64,000 nucleotides of DNA from Mesobacillus sp. AQ2. Lineage in GTDB: Bacteria > Bacillota > Bacilli > Bacillales > Cytobacillaceae. Within the stretch, counting starts at the first letter, position 1. Every line of letters begins with the position of its first letter. Below are positions 50,148-58,290 of this stretch, one piece after another. The notes beneath the pieces are model-generated. The model was not told the origin of the DNA. It made no database searches and saw nothing but the letters and a program-made list of their open reading frames with translations. The translations under genes were made by a program, and so were the position numbers. The stretch covers positions 377,001 through 441,000 of the forward strand of contig NZ_CP126080.1 in the NCBI RefSeq assembly GCF_030122805.1, given 5' to 3'.

Positions 50148-50870
50148 TTCGGACAAGTCTAAATGCCCGAACTTGGGGCTACTTTCGGACAAAATCATCG
50201 TGAAGAGCTCGTGAAATGTCCGAACCTGGTCTGACTTCGGACAAATTCACGGTAAGAGCTACAGAAATGTCCGAACCTGATCTGACTTCGGACAAAGTCA
50301 TCAGTAAGAGCTACAGAAATGTCCGAACCTGGGTCAACATCGGACAAAATCAGTATTGAAAGCCGGAGAAATATCTGAACTTGGGTCAACTTCGGACAAA
50401 ATCAGTGTGGAAAGCCGGAGAAATGTCTGAATCGGGGTCAACTTCAGACAAAATCAACGGAAAGAGCCGGAGAAATGTCCGAACCTGGTCTGACTTCGGA
50501 CAAAGTCATCGGTAAGAGCTACAGAAATGTCCGAACCTGGTCTGACTTCGGACAAAGTCATCGGTAAGAGCCTGAGAAATGTCCGAACCTGGGTCAACTT
50601 CGGACAAAATCAACGGGAAGAGCCAGAGAAATGTCCGAACCTGGTCTGACTTCGGACAAAATCATCGTAAAGAGTTCGTGAAATGTCCGAACCTGGTCTG
50701 ACTTCGGACAAAGTCATCAAGAAAAGCCGGAGAAATGTCCAACCCGGGTCAACTTCGGACAAAGTCAACGGGAAGAGCCGGAGAAACGTCCGAACCTGGG
50801 TCAACTTCGGACAAAATCAACGTTAAGAGCGGGAGAAATTTCCGAATCTGTACCCGAATCCGAACAAGTG
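50148..50870. repeat. Tandem array of a 52-base unit, 14 copies
   Basis: Each unit contains TTCGGACAAARTCANCGG, an AAGAGC core, GAGAAATGTCCGAACCTGG and GTCTGAC or GTCAAC. TTCGGACA boxes start near 50148, 50184, 50236, 50287, 50339, 50391, 50443, 50495, 50547, 50599, 50651, 50702, 50754 and 50806. TGTCCGAA, an 11-base loop and TTCGGACA form an 8-bp hairpin at each junction. Units vary by several bases, with the outer ones most diverged. No coding frame persists, since 52 is not divisible by three. The array fills the gap between the acetyltransferase and amine oxidase genes. Confidence 0.92.
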
Positions 50871-50892
50871 TTAATTACTGGAGGGAACCACT

Positions 50893-51999
50893 ATGAATGA
50901 ACCGGTCGTCATTGTCGGAGCGGGCCTGGCTGGGCTTCGTGCTGCTGCTTTGCTTCAATCTAATGGAATCAGCTGCCGGGTGTTGGAGGCGCGTGATCGA
51001 ATTGGAGGCAGGGTTTTGAGCATGGAGGCCCAGGACATGCCGGAGCTTGGCAAGTTTGATCTGGGTCCTACCTGGTTCTGGCCGGATCATGAACCTGTCA
51101 TCACTAATTTGGTCAAAGAACTTGGATTGTCAACTACTGAACAGTATACTTCGGGCGAAATGCTTTATGAGCAATCGAAAACTGGCCCCATCCAGCGGCA
51201 TGTTTTGCCAGAAGGTGCTGTTGAGAGGTCTGTGCGTCTGGCTGGCGGTATCCAATCCCTTATTGATGCCATCGCATCCACGCTTCCTTCGGGCACGATC
51301 GAGCTGAATACACGGGTTACGGCTATCCAACTCGATGATCAAGTGACAATTGAAGCGGAAGAACTTACAGGGAAAAAGAAGAGCATTCATGCTGGAGCGG
51401 TAATCCTGGCATTGCCGCCTCGGATCATCGCTGAAAGGATCGACTTTTCACCTTCTCTTCCAGATGGAATTTTAGCGAGCATGAAAGACAAGCGCACATG
51501 GATGGCGGGCCAGGCCAAAGCGGTTGCGATTTATGACCGTCCATTCTGGAGGGAAGACGGTCTTTCCGGCCAGGTCACCAGCTGGTCTGGTCCTTTGCAG
51601 GAGATCCATGATGCATCGCCAGAAACAGGGTACGGCGCACTTTTTGGCTTTTTCGGCATTCCGGCAAAAATTCGGCAAGAACTTGGTGAAGAACATTTAC
51701 ATTATCTTGTCATTGACCAATTGACACGTCTTTTTGGCCCGTCGGCTGAAAAACCGATGGCTTTCCTGTATAAAGATTGGGCAGGTGATCCTCAAACAGC
51801 AGTGGAACAAGATCTTCCTCCGTTGACCAGCTTTCCGGACTATGGCCTCCCGGCAGGAATAAGTTCGTGGGGCAAGAGGGTTATTTTTGCAGGTACTGAG
51901 ACAGCGCCTGGTCATGGCGGGCATCTTGAAGGAGCTCTTCTGTCAGCGGAGCGAGCGGCATCTGTTTTGATGAAACTGGTTGATGAGAATAAACTGTAA
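50893..51999 (+). CDS. FAD-dependent amine oxidase
   Basis: The 368-residue protein starts with the FAD-binding Rossmann motif VVIVGAGLAGLRAAALL. The family stretch VLEARDRIGGRV and FDLGPTWFWPDHEPV follow. The C-terminal FAD contact is VIFAGTETAPGHGGHLEGAL. It belongs to the flavin monoamine oxidase superfamily, oxidising an amine to an imine with release of hydrogen peroxide; the substrate is unknown. It is somewhat shorter than the ~450-residue norm. ATG at 50893 follows GGAGGGAACC. Confidence 0.87.
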   Translation: MNEPVVIVGAGLAGLRAAALLQSNGISCRVLEARDRIGGRVLSMEAQDMPELGKFDLGPTWFWPDHEPVITNLVKELGLSTTEQYTSGEMLYEQSKTGPIQRHVLPEGAVERSVRLAGGIQSLIDAIASTLPSGTIELNTRVTAIQLDDQVTIEAEELTGKKKSIHAGAVILALPPRIIAERIDFSPSLPDGILASMKDKRTWMAGQAKAVAIYDRPFWREDGLSGQVTSWSGPLQEIHDASPETGYGALFGFFGIPAKIRQELGEEHLHYLVIDQLTRLFGPSAEKPMAFLYKDWAGDPQTAVEQDLPPLTSFPDYGLPAGISSWGKRVIFAGTETAPGHGGHLEGALLSAERAASVLMKLVDENKL

Positions 52000-52014
52000 C
52001 GATAGATATAAAAC

Positions 52015-52058
52015 GAAAGCGTGCCTTTTCCGATAAAACGGATGAGGCGCTTTTTTGT
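52015..52058 (+). terminator. Terminator after the amine oxidase gene
   Basis: GAAAGCG...TTTTCCG pairs imperfectly with CGGATGAGGCGC, followed by six T's and G. Confidence 0.6.
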
Positions 52059-52189
52059 TTGCGCAACTGTAGTTAGTGGAACAGGACCATGCCTCAGCAG
52101 AAATCTGGTTTAATTTAACTATTAAATTTACCTATTATTAACACAGTGATATAGTAAGAATTACCTAACTTGAGAGGACGCTATATACT

Positions 52190-53182
52190 ATGAGTTGCAA
52201 TGCGTGTGTGGTTAGAAATTTACAGTTTGAGATAAGGGTAGAAGGGGAGCAGAATGTTACCATTTTTCCTGAAGTGGTTCGTCACATGGAGCGTAACGGT
52301 GAACTGGTGCGGTCGGAAGGGGGTTCACTGGTTGTTAGCGAAGCAGGGATGAGGGATTTCCTTGATTTTTGCCATGATCATATGGAGCCGGGCAAGGTGT
52401 TTTTTCGGCTGGATGAAGAAAAATGGAGGCTTCTCTCGGAAGCAGAAGAAATCCTCGAAAGTGAATGGATCGACGAGGTTATCCGAAAAGAGCTGGTTAC
52501 TTGCCATGCCCAACCGATAGTTGATGCTGGAGGCAAGGTTTACGCCCATGAGATGCTAGCCAGATTTTACCGAGAGGATGGTTCGGTGATTTATCCTGGT
52601 GCAATTTTCAGAGCTGCCAAAAAGCGTGACCGGTTGTATGCTCTTGATCGGATTTGCCGTATGGCCGCCGTCAGGGCCGCCTCATTTACGGATAAGAAGG
52701 CGTTCATCAATTTTATTCCGACATCGATTTATTCTCCAGAATTCTGCCTGAAGTCGACGACGATGCTGGCTGACCGACTGGGAGTCGATCCGGGACGGCT
52801 TGTTTTTGAAGTCGTTGAAACAGAAAATGTCGAGGATACGGATCATCTGAAAAGAATCCTCACTTTTTACAAAGAAAAAGGTTTCCGTTACGCGCTTGAT
52901 GATGTGGGTGAAGGGTACAGCACATTGGAGCTGCTTTCCGACCTGCAGCCGCATTATATGAAACTAGATATGAAGTATGTACAGGGAGTGGCTGCAAATC
53001 TTCAAAAGCAGCGGACTGCTTCTGCATTCTTAACTGAAGCGAAGAAACTGGGATCTGTTCCGCTTGCGGAAGGAATTGAATCTGCGGAAGATTTTGAGTG
53101 GCTAAAGGAAAAAGGATATCAGCTGTTCCAGGGGTACTTTTTTGGCAAACCTGCGCCAATTGAAAAATCAGCAGAAGAATAA
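52190..53182 (+). CDS. EAL-domain protein (cyclic-di-GMP phosphodiesterase)
   Basis: The 330-residue cytoplasmic protein has an N-terminal region of ~100 residues beginning MSCNACVVRN and an EAL domain from about residue 105. The signature is EML (VYAHEMLARF) instead of EAL. The catalytic residues are otherwise present: Asn in FINFIP, Glu in FEVVETEN, Asp-Asp in LDDVGEGYS, Lys in MKLDMKYV, Glu in AEGIES, and Gln in FQGYFFGKP. It should therefore be an active c-di-GMP hydrolase. The N-terminal part resembles a degenerate sensory module (two cysteines near the start). The ribosome site is GAGAGGACG; a terminator follows. Confidence 0.87.
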   Translation: MSCNACVVRNLQFEIRVEGEQNVTIFPEVVRHMERNGELVRSEGGSLVVSEAGMRDFLDFCHDHMEPGKVFFRLDEEKWRLLSEAEEILESEWIDEVIRKELVTCHAQPIVDAGGKVYAHEMLARFYREDGSVIYPGAIFRAAKKRDRLYALDRICRMAAVRAASFTDKKAFINFIPTSIYSPEFCLKSTTMLADRLGVDPGRLVFEVVETENVEDTDHLKRILTFYKEKGFRYALDDVGEGYSTLELLSDLQPHYMKLDMKYVQGVAANLQKQRTASAFLTEAKKLGSVPLAEGIESAEDFEWLKEKGYQLFQGYFFGKPAPIEKSAEE

Positions 53183-53188
53183 TAAAGA

Positions 53189-53220
53189 AAAGAAACCGTG
53201 CAAAATACGGTTTCTTTTTG
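53189..53220. terminator. Bidirectional terminator after the EAL gene
   Basis: AAAGAAACCGT (53189-53199) pairs with ACGGTTTCTTT (53207-53217). It serves the EAL gene and any transcript of the small minus-strand ORF next to it. Confidence 0.85.
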
Positions 53221-53433
53221 CTATATATCATCGGCATAATGCATGGAGCGTTTTGCTTCCAACATCTCTTTCATTTCATTTATTGCTTCTGTCAGGAGCG
53301 CAATGTCTTTAAGAATTTGCTGTTTGATGACTGTGTCGGCACTTAATTGATATTCAATTTTCAGTTGGATCAGTTCCCTTTGGAATAGAAAAAGTGTGAG
53401 CAGCTTAATCTCCCCCTTTGGAAAAATAATCAT
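53221..53433 (-). CDS. Small coiled-coil-like protein, uncertain
   Basis: An ORF of 70 codons encodes a mainly helical, charged peptide (LIQLKIEYQLSADTVIKQQI, LLTEAINEMKEMLEAKRSMH). It resembles short Spo0E-like or coiled-coil proteins in size only. The ATG at 53433 has GAGAGG directly in front, too close. A better site (AAAGGGGGAG) lies inside and would favour a CTG codon near residue 10. The ORF fits neatly between two terminators, which supports a real gene. Unknown function. Confidence 0.45.
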   Translation of the reverse strand: MIIFPKGEIKLLTLFLFQRELIQLKIEYQLSADTVIKQQILKDIALLTEAINEMKEMLEAKRSMHYADDI

Positions 53434-53494
53434 CCTCTCTATCTGTATAGTTCTATATACCCAAGTTTCTTAGTTTTAAAACATAAAATATGGT

Positions 53495-53527
53495 AAAAAG
53501 CCTCCCCGCATTATGGGAGAGGCTTTC
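53495..53527 (-). terminator. Terminator of narK
   Basis: On the minus strand AAAGCCTCTCCC faces GGGGAGGCTTTTT with a T run, just after the narK stop. Confidence 0.8.
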
Positions 53528-53531
53528 AAAT

Positions 53532-54839
53532 TTACGCTGTTGTCTTTTGTGCTTCAAATACGGCCACAGATTCTTTCCTCTGGTAGTAGTACCAGTTGAG
53601 GACGATTGAAATCACATAGAAGCCGATGAAGATGGAGAATGCTGGTACATATCCTCCGGAAATTTTTACGGACCAGCCGAACAGCTTTGGAATCAGGAAG
53701 GATCCGTACGCTGCGAATGCTGCCGTAAAGCCGAGTACTGGAGCCGCTTCTTTCGGAATAAAGATTCCAGGAATCATCTGGAATGTTGAACCAGAACCGA
53801 TGCCAGAAGCGATGAACAGAACCATGAATGAAGCCAGGAAGCCGCCGAATTGCTTCGTGCCAAGGAAGTAAATGACGCTTCCAGCACCAGCCATCATCAC
53901 AACAAGGACGATGGATGTCAGCTTGGCTCCGCCCATCTTATCAGCCATCCATCCGCCGATAGGGCGTGCACCTGCAGCAAGGAAGGCGCCAAGGAAGGCA
54001 AGTGAGATATATTCAGGGAACTGTGTTTTCAATAAAAGCGGGAATGCCGCTGAGTAACCGATGAAAGATCCGAATGTTGCAACGTAAAGCCATGTCATGA
54101 TCCAAGTGTGCTTTCTTTTTACAATGACGAATTGATCAGCGAATGATTGCTTTGTGCCAGGCAGGTTATCCATGCCGAACCATGCAGCGATTGTGACGAT
54201 GGCGATTGGGATCAGCCAGATGAATGCTGCGTTTTGAAGCCATACTTCCTGACCGTTAGACAATTTCTGTCCATCACCAGCGATGAAAGCGAATGTTCCA
54301 GTTGTAATGATTAATGGTGTTACGAATTGAACGACAGATACACCCATGTTGCCTAAACCGCCATTGATGCCGAGCGCCGTTCCACGTGCTTTTTTCGGGA
54401 AAAAGAAACTGATGTTGGATGAAGAACTTGAAAAGTTACCGCCACCCAGGCCGCACAGTGCAGCGAGTAAAAGCATCACTGAGTAAGGTGTGTCAGGATT
54501 CTGCACCGCGAAGCCGATGCCGACAGCCGGAATTGCGAGCACTGCAGTTGTCAGGACTGTCCAGTTGCGTCCGCCCATCATTCCTACTCCAAATGTGTAC
54601 ACAAAGCGCAGCGTGGCACCAACAAGACCAGGCATGGCTGCCAATGCGAAAAGCTGTTGATCAGTAAAATTAAAACCAATATCATTAAGGCGAATTGCAA
54701 CCACAGACCAGATTTGCCAGACAATGAATGCGAGCATCAAGGAAGGTACCGAAATCCATAAGTTACGTTGGGCATGTTTTTTTCCTTCAGATTGCCAGAA
54801 ACGATCGTCTTCAGGGTTCCATGTATTTATGCGAGCCAT
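53532..54839 (-). CDS. narK: Nitrate/nitrite transporter of the MFS family
   Basis: The 435-residue protein has twelve membrane helices. NarK hallmarks include LFALAAMPGLVGATLRFVYT, the nitrate signature region GGGNFSSSSSNISFFFPKK with ALGINGGLGNMGVSVVQF, and a second such segment GIGSGSTFQMIPGIF. It moves nitrate in and/or nitrite out during nitrate respiration. The ATG at 54839 follows TGGAGGAAT. An FNR-type box lies upstream, as expected for an anaerobically induced gene. No nitrate reductase genes are adjacent in the window. Confidence 0.93.
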   Translation of the reverse strand: MARINTWNPEDDRFWQSEGKKHAQRNLWISVPSLMLAFIVWQIWSVVAIRLNDIGFNFTDQQLFALAAMPGLVGATLRFVYTFGVGMMGGRNWTVLTTAVLAIPAVGIGFAVQNPDTPYSVMLLLAALCGLGGGNFSSSSSNISFFFPKKARGTALGINGGLGNMGVSVVQFVTPLIITTGTFAFIAGDGQKLSNGQEVWLQNAAFIWLIPIAIVTIAAWFGMDNLPGTKQSFADQFVIVKRKHTWIMTWLYVATFGSFIGYSAAFPLLLKTQFPEYISLAFLGAFLAAGARPIGGWMADKMGGAKLTSIVLVVMMAGAGSVIYFLGTKQFGGFLASFMVLFIASGIGSGSTFQMIPGIFIPKEAAPVLGFTAAFAAYGSFLIPKLFGWSVKISGGYVPAFSIFIGFYVISIVLNWYYYQRKESVAVFEAQKTTA

Positions 54840-54905
54840 TTTAATTCCTCCATATGTGATATGAGTGTTTACAAGATTAATAAACCATTTATATCACACA
54901 TCAGT

Positions 54906-54921
54906 TGTGACGAACCTCACA
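54906..54921 (-). promoter_or_regulatory. FNR/CRP-type operator before narK
   Basis: TGTGA and TCACA separated by six bases form a perfect FNR half-site pair (TGTGA-N6-TCACA), centred about 75 bases before the narK start codon. With TATTAAT near 54876-54882 as -10, the box would sit near -41, a typical activating position. Confidence 0.7.
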
Positions 54922-55164
54922 TCTGGAGACACCATCACAATTCTGTCAAAAAGTCTTGAACAAATTTTGACAAGGAGCAGTGTAAGTCTGAGGGAAAACA
55001 CCTATAGGGGTGTTTGGGCATGGGGAGTCTATTTTGATTTATGGCGCTCAAACGGATTAATTTACATGGAGAAAACATAAAAAGTCTGCGATACATGACA
55101 ACGAGATCGGGGTTAGCCTCGAAATAGAGGCAAAAAGCATGTCCGGGCGCCTCACTAATTCATG
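54922..55164. other. Gene-free stretch
   Basis: No ORF has a ribosome site. A small hairpin GCCTCGAAATAGAGGC lies near 55116-55131. Repeat block 2 begins directly after this stretch. Confidence 0.4.
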
Positions 55165-55283
55165 TTATTGGCGAAAATTCCAATATATCGACCACATTTT
55201 AAAATATATCAGCGGATTTTTGATTTTATCGGCCACATTTAAGATTATATCGACCACATTTCGCAATATATCGACCAACTCAT
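55165..55283. repeat. TATCGACCAC repeat block, copy 2
   Basis: TTATTGGCGAAAATT is followed by ATATCGACCACATTTT, ATATATCAGCGGATTTTTGA, TATCGGCCACATTTAA, TATCGACCACATTTCGC and ATATCGACCAAC. The same five-unit order as copies 1 and 3. Confidence 0.88.
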
Positions 55284-55301
55284 TATGGAATCCAGAAACA
55301 T

Positions 55302-55334
55302 AAAAAAGCCTTATTCGGTTATGGATAAGGCTGT
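55302..55334 (-). terminator. Terminator of the minus-strand EamA gene
   Basis: AGCCTTAT (55307-55314) pairs with ATAAGGCT (55325-55332); the plus-strand A tract at 55302-55307 gives the T run on the minus strand. Confidence 0.8.
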
Positions 55335-55340
55335 TCTTTG

Positions 55341-56282
55341 TTAATTTCTTTGCTTGATTGGCTCTCCAGCTAAAATAGGTCTAGAAATTGCCAGCTGCTT
55401 TTCTTTTAAAGGAGCAGGCTTGTTTTTCAAAAAGGTAAATAAGAAGCAGCCTGCGATGACGATGATACTGCCGGCGCCCTGGGTCCATGTCATTTTTTCA
55501 CCCAAAAAAGCAAAGGCTAAAACAGCTGTGAATACTGGGTTGAAATTCAGAAACAGCCCGGCGGCACTTGGGCCGAGTTTATTTACCCCGATATTCCATA
55601 GGACCATGCAAAGGACTGTGGAGATCAGGCCTGTATATAAAATAGATTGGATGAATGATGCATTTACGTTTGTGACTGTGAAATCTGAAATCGTAAAAGG
55701 CAGAAGGACCAGCAAACCGAAAATGCCAGAATAAAGGGTGGACATCATCGGTGTAACGGATGCCATCGCCCATTTGCTAAAGACCGAATACATTCCCCAC
55801 ATGCCCACTGCTGCCAGCATATAGATATCCCCAGTGTTGACCTTCAAGGCAAACAATGACTCGAAATTTCCTTTTGAAAGAACAAGCAAAACGCCAAATA
55901 ATGAGACGACCATTGAAAGGACCTGAAGAGAGTTTATTTTTTCCTTTAGAAAAAAGAAAGAGAATGCAGCAATTGAAAACATGTTTAACGTCGATATTAA
56001 ACCGACGTTGGTAGCCGACGTCTTTTCCAGGGCCATGAATTGCAATGCCTGAAACAAGGCCACGCCAGTGACCCCCATCAAAAATAACGGGAGGATCGAT
56101 TCCTTTGGAGGAATCAGCTTTTTTTCTATCCGCCAGACAAGCGGGATCAGGAAGATGATTGCAATAGCCCATCTTAGGATGGTCAGGGTGGCAGGGGAAG
56201 CATGCTCAACTAGCGTTTTTCCCACGATAAAATTACCGCCCCAAAGAAAGCTGGTCAGTAGCAATAAGATATAATATTTCAC
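55341..56282 (-). CDS. EamA/DMT-superfamily transporter
   Basis: The 313-residue protein has ten predicted helices in two EamA domains (LLTSFLWGGNFIVGKTLVEH, TILRWAIAIIFLIPLVW; second half from IYMLAAVGMWGMYSVFSKWA, with GVNKLGPSAAGLFLNFNPVF). It probably exports an amino acid or related metabolite. GTG at 56282 is chosen for AAGGGGAGCT; a longer reading to 56327 lacks a site. The divergent Lrp-type regulator gene at 56494 is a natural candidate for its controller, as in LysR/Lrp-exporter pairs. Confidence 0.87.
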   Translation of the reverse strand: MKYYILLLLTSFLWGGNFIVGKTLVEHASPATLTILRWAIAIIFLIPLVWRIEKKLIPPKESILPLFLMGVTGVALFQALQFMALEKTSATNVGLISTLNMFSIAAFSFFFLKEKINSLQVLSMVVSLFGVLLVLSKGNFESLFALKVNTGDIYMLAAVGMWGMYSVFSKWAMASVTPMMSTLYSGIFGLLVLLPFTISDFTVTNVNASFIQSILYTGLISTVLCMVLWNIGVNKLGPSAAGLFLNFNPVFTAVLAFAFLGEKMTWTQGAGSIIVIAGCFLFTFLKNKPAPLKEKQLAISRPILAGEPIKQRN

Positions 56283-56493
56283 GTCATTTAGCTCCCCTTC
56301 TAAAAGAGCCATTGTGCACAATGACATTGTTCATATGAATTATTTTAACATTTTAGTTAAAAAACATAATGATATTTTGTATAATTTATATTATTTGAAA
56401 TAAATGAAAGTAATATAGGTTTTTAGTTTAAAAAATTCATTTTCGAATAGTGGTTAGATCTGTTTTTTGAATAATTGAAAAGGGTGATGAGTC

Positions 56494-56976
56494 ATGGAGT
56501 CGATTGTCAGCAAAGTTTTGGACAATGTGGATATTAGAATTTTGGATTTACTGCAAAAGGATGCACAGCTAAGCAATCTTGAACTGTCAAAGCGTGTGAA
56601 TTTATCGGCACCGGCGGTTCATGCAAGAATCAAGAGATTGGAGTCTGAAGGATATATCAAAAAGCAGGTCGCGATTTTAAATCATGAGAAGCTTGGTTTT
56701 GATTTGCTATGCTTTGTATTTATAAGCACCAATATGCACCAGGCTGAAAAGCTCGCATCACTGGAAGGTTCATTGGAAGCAATGAAGGAAGTCCTCGAGT
56801 GTCATTGCTTATCAGGCGAGTATGATTATCTGCTAAAGGTTGCCTGCAAGGATCGCAAAGGCCTGGAGATATTTATTAGAAAGCTGAATGAGCTGGGGGT
56901 CACCAGGATACAAACAAGCCTTGCTTTGAGGGAAATTAAGGATTCTACCGTTTTGCCAATACATGGTGATGAATAA
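56494..56976 (+). CDS. Lrp/AsnC-family transcription regulator
   Basis: The 160-residue protein has an N-terminal helix-turn-helix (LDNVDIRILDLLQKDAQLSN, LSKRVNLSAPAVHARIKRLE). A RAM/AsnC ligand-binding domain follows (FDLLCFVFISTNMHQAEKLA, VLECHCLSGEYDYLLKVACK, VTRIQTSLALREIKDSTVLP). Such proteins sense amino acids and form octamers. ATG lies behind AAAGGGTGATG. It stands divergent from the EamA exporter across a 211-base AT-rich region, which should hold both promoters; I see no clear operator palindrome there. Confidence 0.9.
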   Translation: MESIVSKVLDNVDIRILDLLQKDAQLSNLELSKRVNLSAPAVHARIKRLESEGYIKKQVAILNHEKLGFDLLCFVFISTNMHQAEKLASLEGSLEAMKEVLECHCLSGEYDYLLKVACKDRKGLEIFIRKLNELGVTRIQTSLALREIKDSTVLPIHGDE

Positions 56977-57093
56977 AAAGTTAGATTTTTAAAAATATTG
57001 AATATATTTGTTTGGATATCCTATAATAAAGGGAGATAAGTTTGTCCTCACGATATACATAAATAGCATCTAATTTTTATTCAGGAGGTTATC

Positions 57094-57489
57094 ATGGGTA
57101 GATTAGTTCATTTTGAAATTCATGTGAGTGATATGGATCGGGCTAAGAAGTTTTATGGAGAGGTATTCGGATGGTCATTTCAAGATTGGAGTGAATATGC
57201 AGGAATGCCATACTTCGGTGCTGTGACTGGCGATGAAAAAGAGCCTGGAATCAATGGTGCATTAATGCAGCGGCAGAGTGCTCCTCCAGAAGCTAACCAA
57301 GCATTAAATGGATTTGCATGCACAATGGGAGTAGAAAACTATGATGAAACTGAAGCGAAAATTCTCGAAAACGGCGGCAATGTGTCAATACCGAAATATG
57401 CCCTCCCTGGAATGGCGTGGCAAGGATATTATAACGATACTGAAGGAAATGTCTTCGGAATTCATCAACCTGATGAGAATGCGAAATAG
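57094..57489 (+). CDS. VOC-family (glyoxalase-like) protein
   Basis: The 131-residue single-domain VOC protein contains VHFEIHVSDMDRAKKFYGEVFGW (metal His near residue 6, split strands), GALMQRQ, CTMGVENYDETEAKILENGG and WQGYYNDTEGNVFGIHQPD, the last with metal-binding Glu. It is most like small lactoylglutathione lyase-related proteins of unknown substrate. ATG lies behind CAGGAGGTTATC. It is monocistronic with a terminator at 57556. Confidence 0.85.
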   Translation: MGRLVHFEIHVSDMDRAKKFYGEVFGWSFQDWSEYAGMPYFGAVTGDEKEPGINGALMQRQSAPPEANQALNGFACTMGVENYDETEAKILENGGNVSIPKYALPGMAWQGYYNDTEGNVFGIHQPDENAK

Positions 57490-57555
57490 AATCTTTGGTA
57501 GGTGAACAATATCCGAGATGATTGAATAAGTGCGCTCGAGGCATGGCCAAAACTT

Positions 57556-57591
57556 AAATCCACAAAAGACTTCTTCTTGTGGATTTTTTTT
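57556..57591 (+). terminator. Terminator after the VOC gene
   Basis: AAATCCACAA (57556-57565) pairs with TTGTGGATTT (57577-57586), followed by T's. Confidence 0.88.
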
Positions 57592-57603
57592 GTGCCCGTA
57601 ATG

Positions 57604-57625
57604 TTTAATCAAACGTTTGATTAAA
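57604..57625. promoter_or_regulatory. Perfect 22-base palindrome without adjacent gene
   Basis: Arms TTTAATCAAAC and GTTTGATTAAA meet without a spacer, a form typical of TetR-family operators. No gene starts within 600 bases downstream, so it may be the remnant of a lost regulator or its target. A GC-rich patch at 57658-57692 beside it is unexplained. Confidence 0.5.
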
Positions 57626-57718
57626 TTTATTGATAATAAGCGAATTCAGGTTGAGCGTGGCCGGCCCCCATGGGATTCTCCGCTTGCGGGGTTATGTTCC
57701 AAGCATCAGCGTTTCAAT

Positions 57719-57833
57719 TTATTGGCGAAAATTTAATTATATCGGCCATATTTCCAAATATATCAGCGGATTTTTGATTTTATCGACCACATTTAAAGAT
57801 TTATCGACCACATTTCGCAATATATCGACCACA
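57719..57833. repeat. TATCGACCAC repeat block, copy 3
   Basis: TTATTGGCGAAAATTTAAT is followed by TATCGGCCATATTTCC, ATATATCAGCGGATTTTTGA, TATCGACCACATTTAAAG, TATCGACCACATTTCGC and ATATCGACCACACTCAT. Nearly identical in order and spacing to copy 2. Confidence 0.88.
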
Positions 57834-57901
57834 CTCATAATTGGCGTGCTGTTATGAAAATAGTTGAAAAACCCTCAGAGATGATTTACTATCAATTCAT
57901 A

Positions 57902-57917
57902 ACACGATATATTGTGT
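57902..57917 (+). promoter_or_regulatory. NrdR-box-like operator
   Basis: ACACGATATATTGTGT matches the NrdR box ACACWATATNTWGTGT apart from one base. It overlaps a -10-like TATATT at 57907-57912, with TTACTA 16 bases upstream. NrdR represses ribonucleotide reductase genes, and such genes lie downstream. A second box at the usual ~31-base distance is not convincing. Confidence 0.65.
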
Positions 57918-57949
57918 TGGAAAGAGATTAATATAACTAAATATTGAAA

Positions 57950-58118
57950 TTGCCGGTAAGTATGGTGTCTGAACAAGACTTAATAGGGAATCTGGTGAAA
58001 GTCCAGAACTGTTCCCGCAACTGTAAGTGCTGACGAAATAAGGATGAACCACTGTCTTAAAAATGGATGGGAAGGCCTTAAAGTAGGGTGAAGCACAAGT
58101 CAGGAGACCTGCCATATT
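57950..58118 (+). ncRNA. Cobalamin (AdoCbl) riboswitch
   Basis: The conserved core is present: GGGAATCTGGTGAAAGTCCAG, then AACTGTTCCCGCAACTGTAAG, a P6 region, and the B12-box-like part AAGTCAGGAGACCTGCC near 58096. It lies in front of the thioesterase-ribonucleotide reductase genes. A terminator at 58226 would form the expression platform. Confidence 0.93.
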
Positions 58119-58225
58119 TATGCGTGTTATCTTCTTCGGGAATTGGGAAGGTATTACGGGGATAAATTGATAGGCTCATGTAGTTTTGCAGATACATATG
58201 AGGTGTTAATTGATCAACGTTACTT

Positions 58226-58256
58226 AAACCCATCTTTCGAGATGGGTTTTTCTCAT
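58226..58256 (+). terminator. Riboswitch expression-platform terminator
   Basis: AAACCCATCT (58226-58235) and AGATGGGTTT (58240-58249) form a perfect 10-bp stem with TTCG loop, followed by TTTCTC. It lies 35 bases before the first codon, so B12 binding is expected to favour it. Confidence 0.85.
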
Positions 58257-58290
58257 TTTCAGGGAGCATTTTTCAAACAGGAGGTCAGGA

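Noticed and set aside
50195..50804. Small minus-strand peptides rich in DFVRSQTRFGHF repeats
   Set aside because: They arise from the 52-base repeat, last only about 64 codons because the unit length is not a multiple of three, and lack ribosome sites.
50148..50870. CRISPR array
   Set aside because: The whole 52-base unit is semi-conserved; there are no unrelated spacers and no cas genes.
54865..55080. Plus-strand ORF upstream of narK
   Set aside because: It overlaps the narK promoter and FNR box, has no ribosome site and no recognisable composition.
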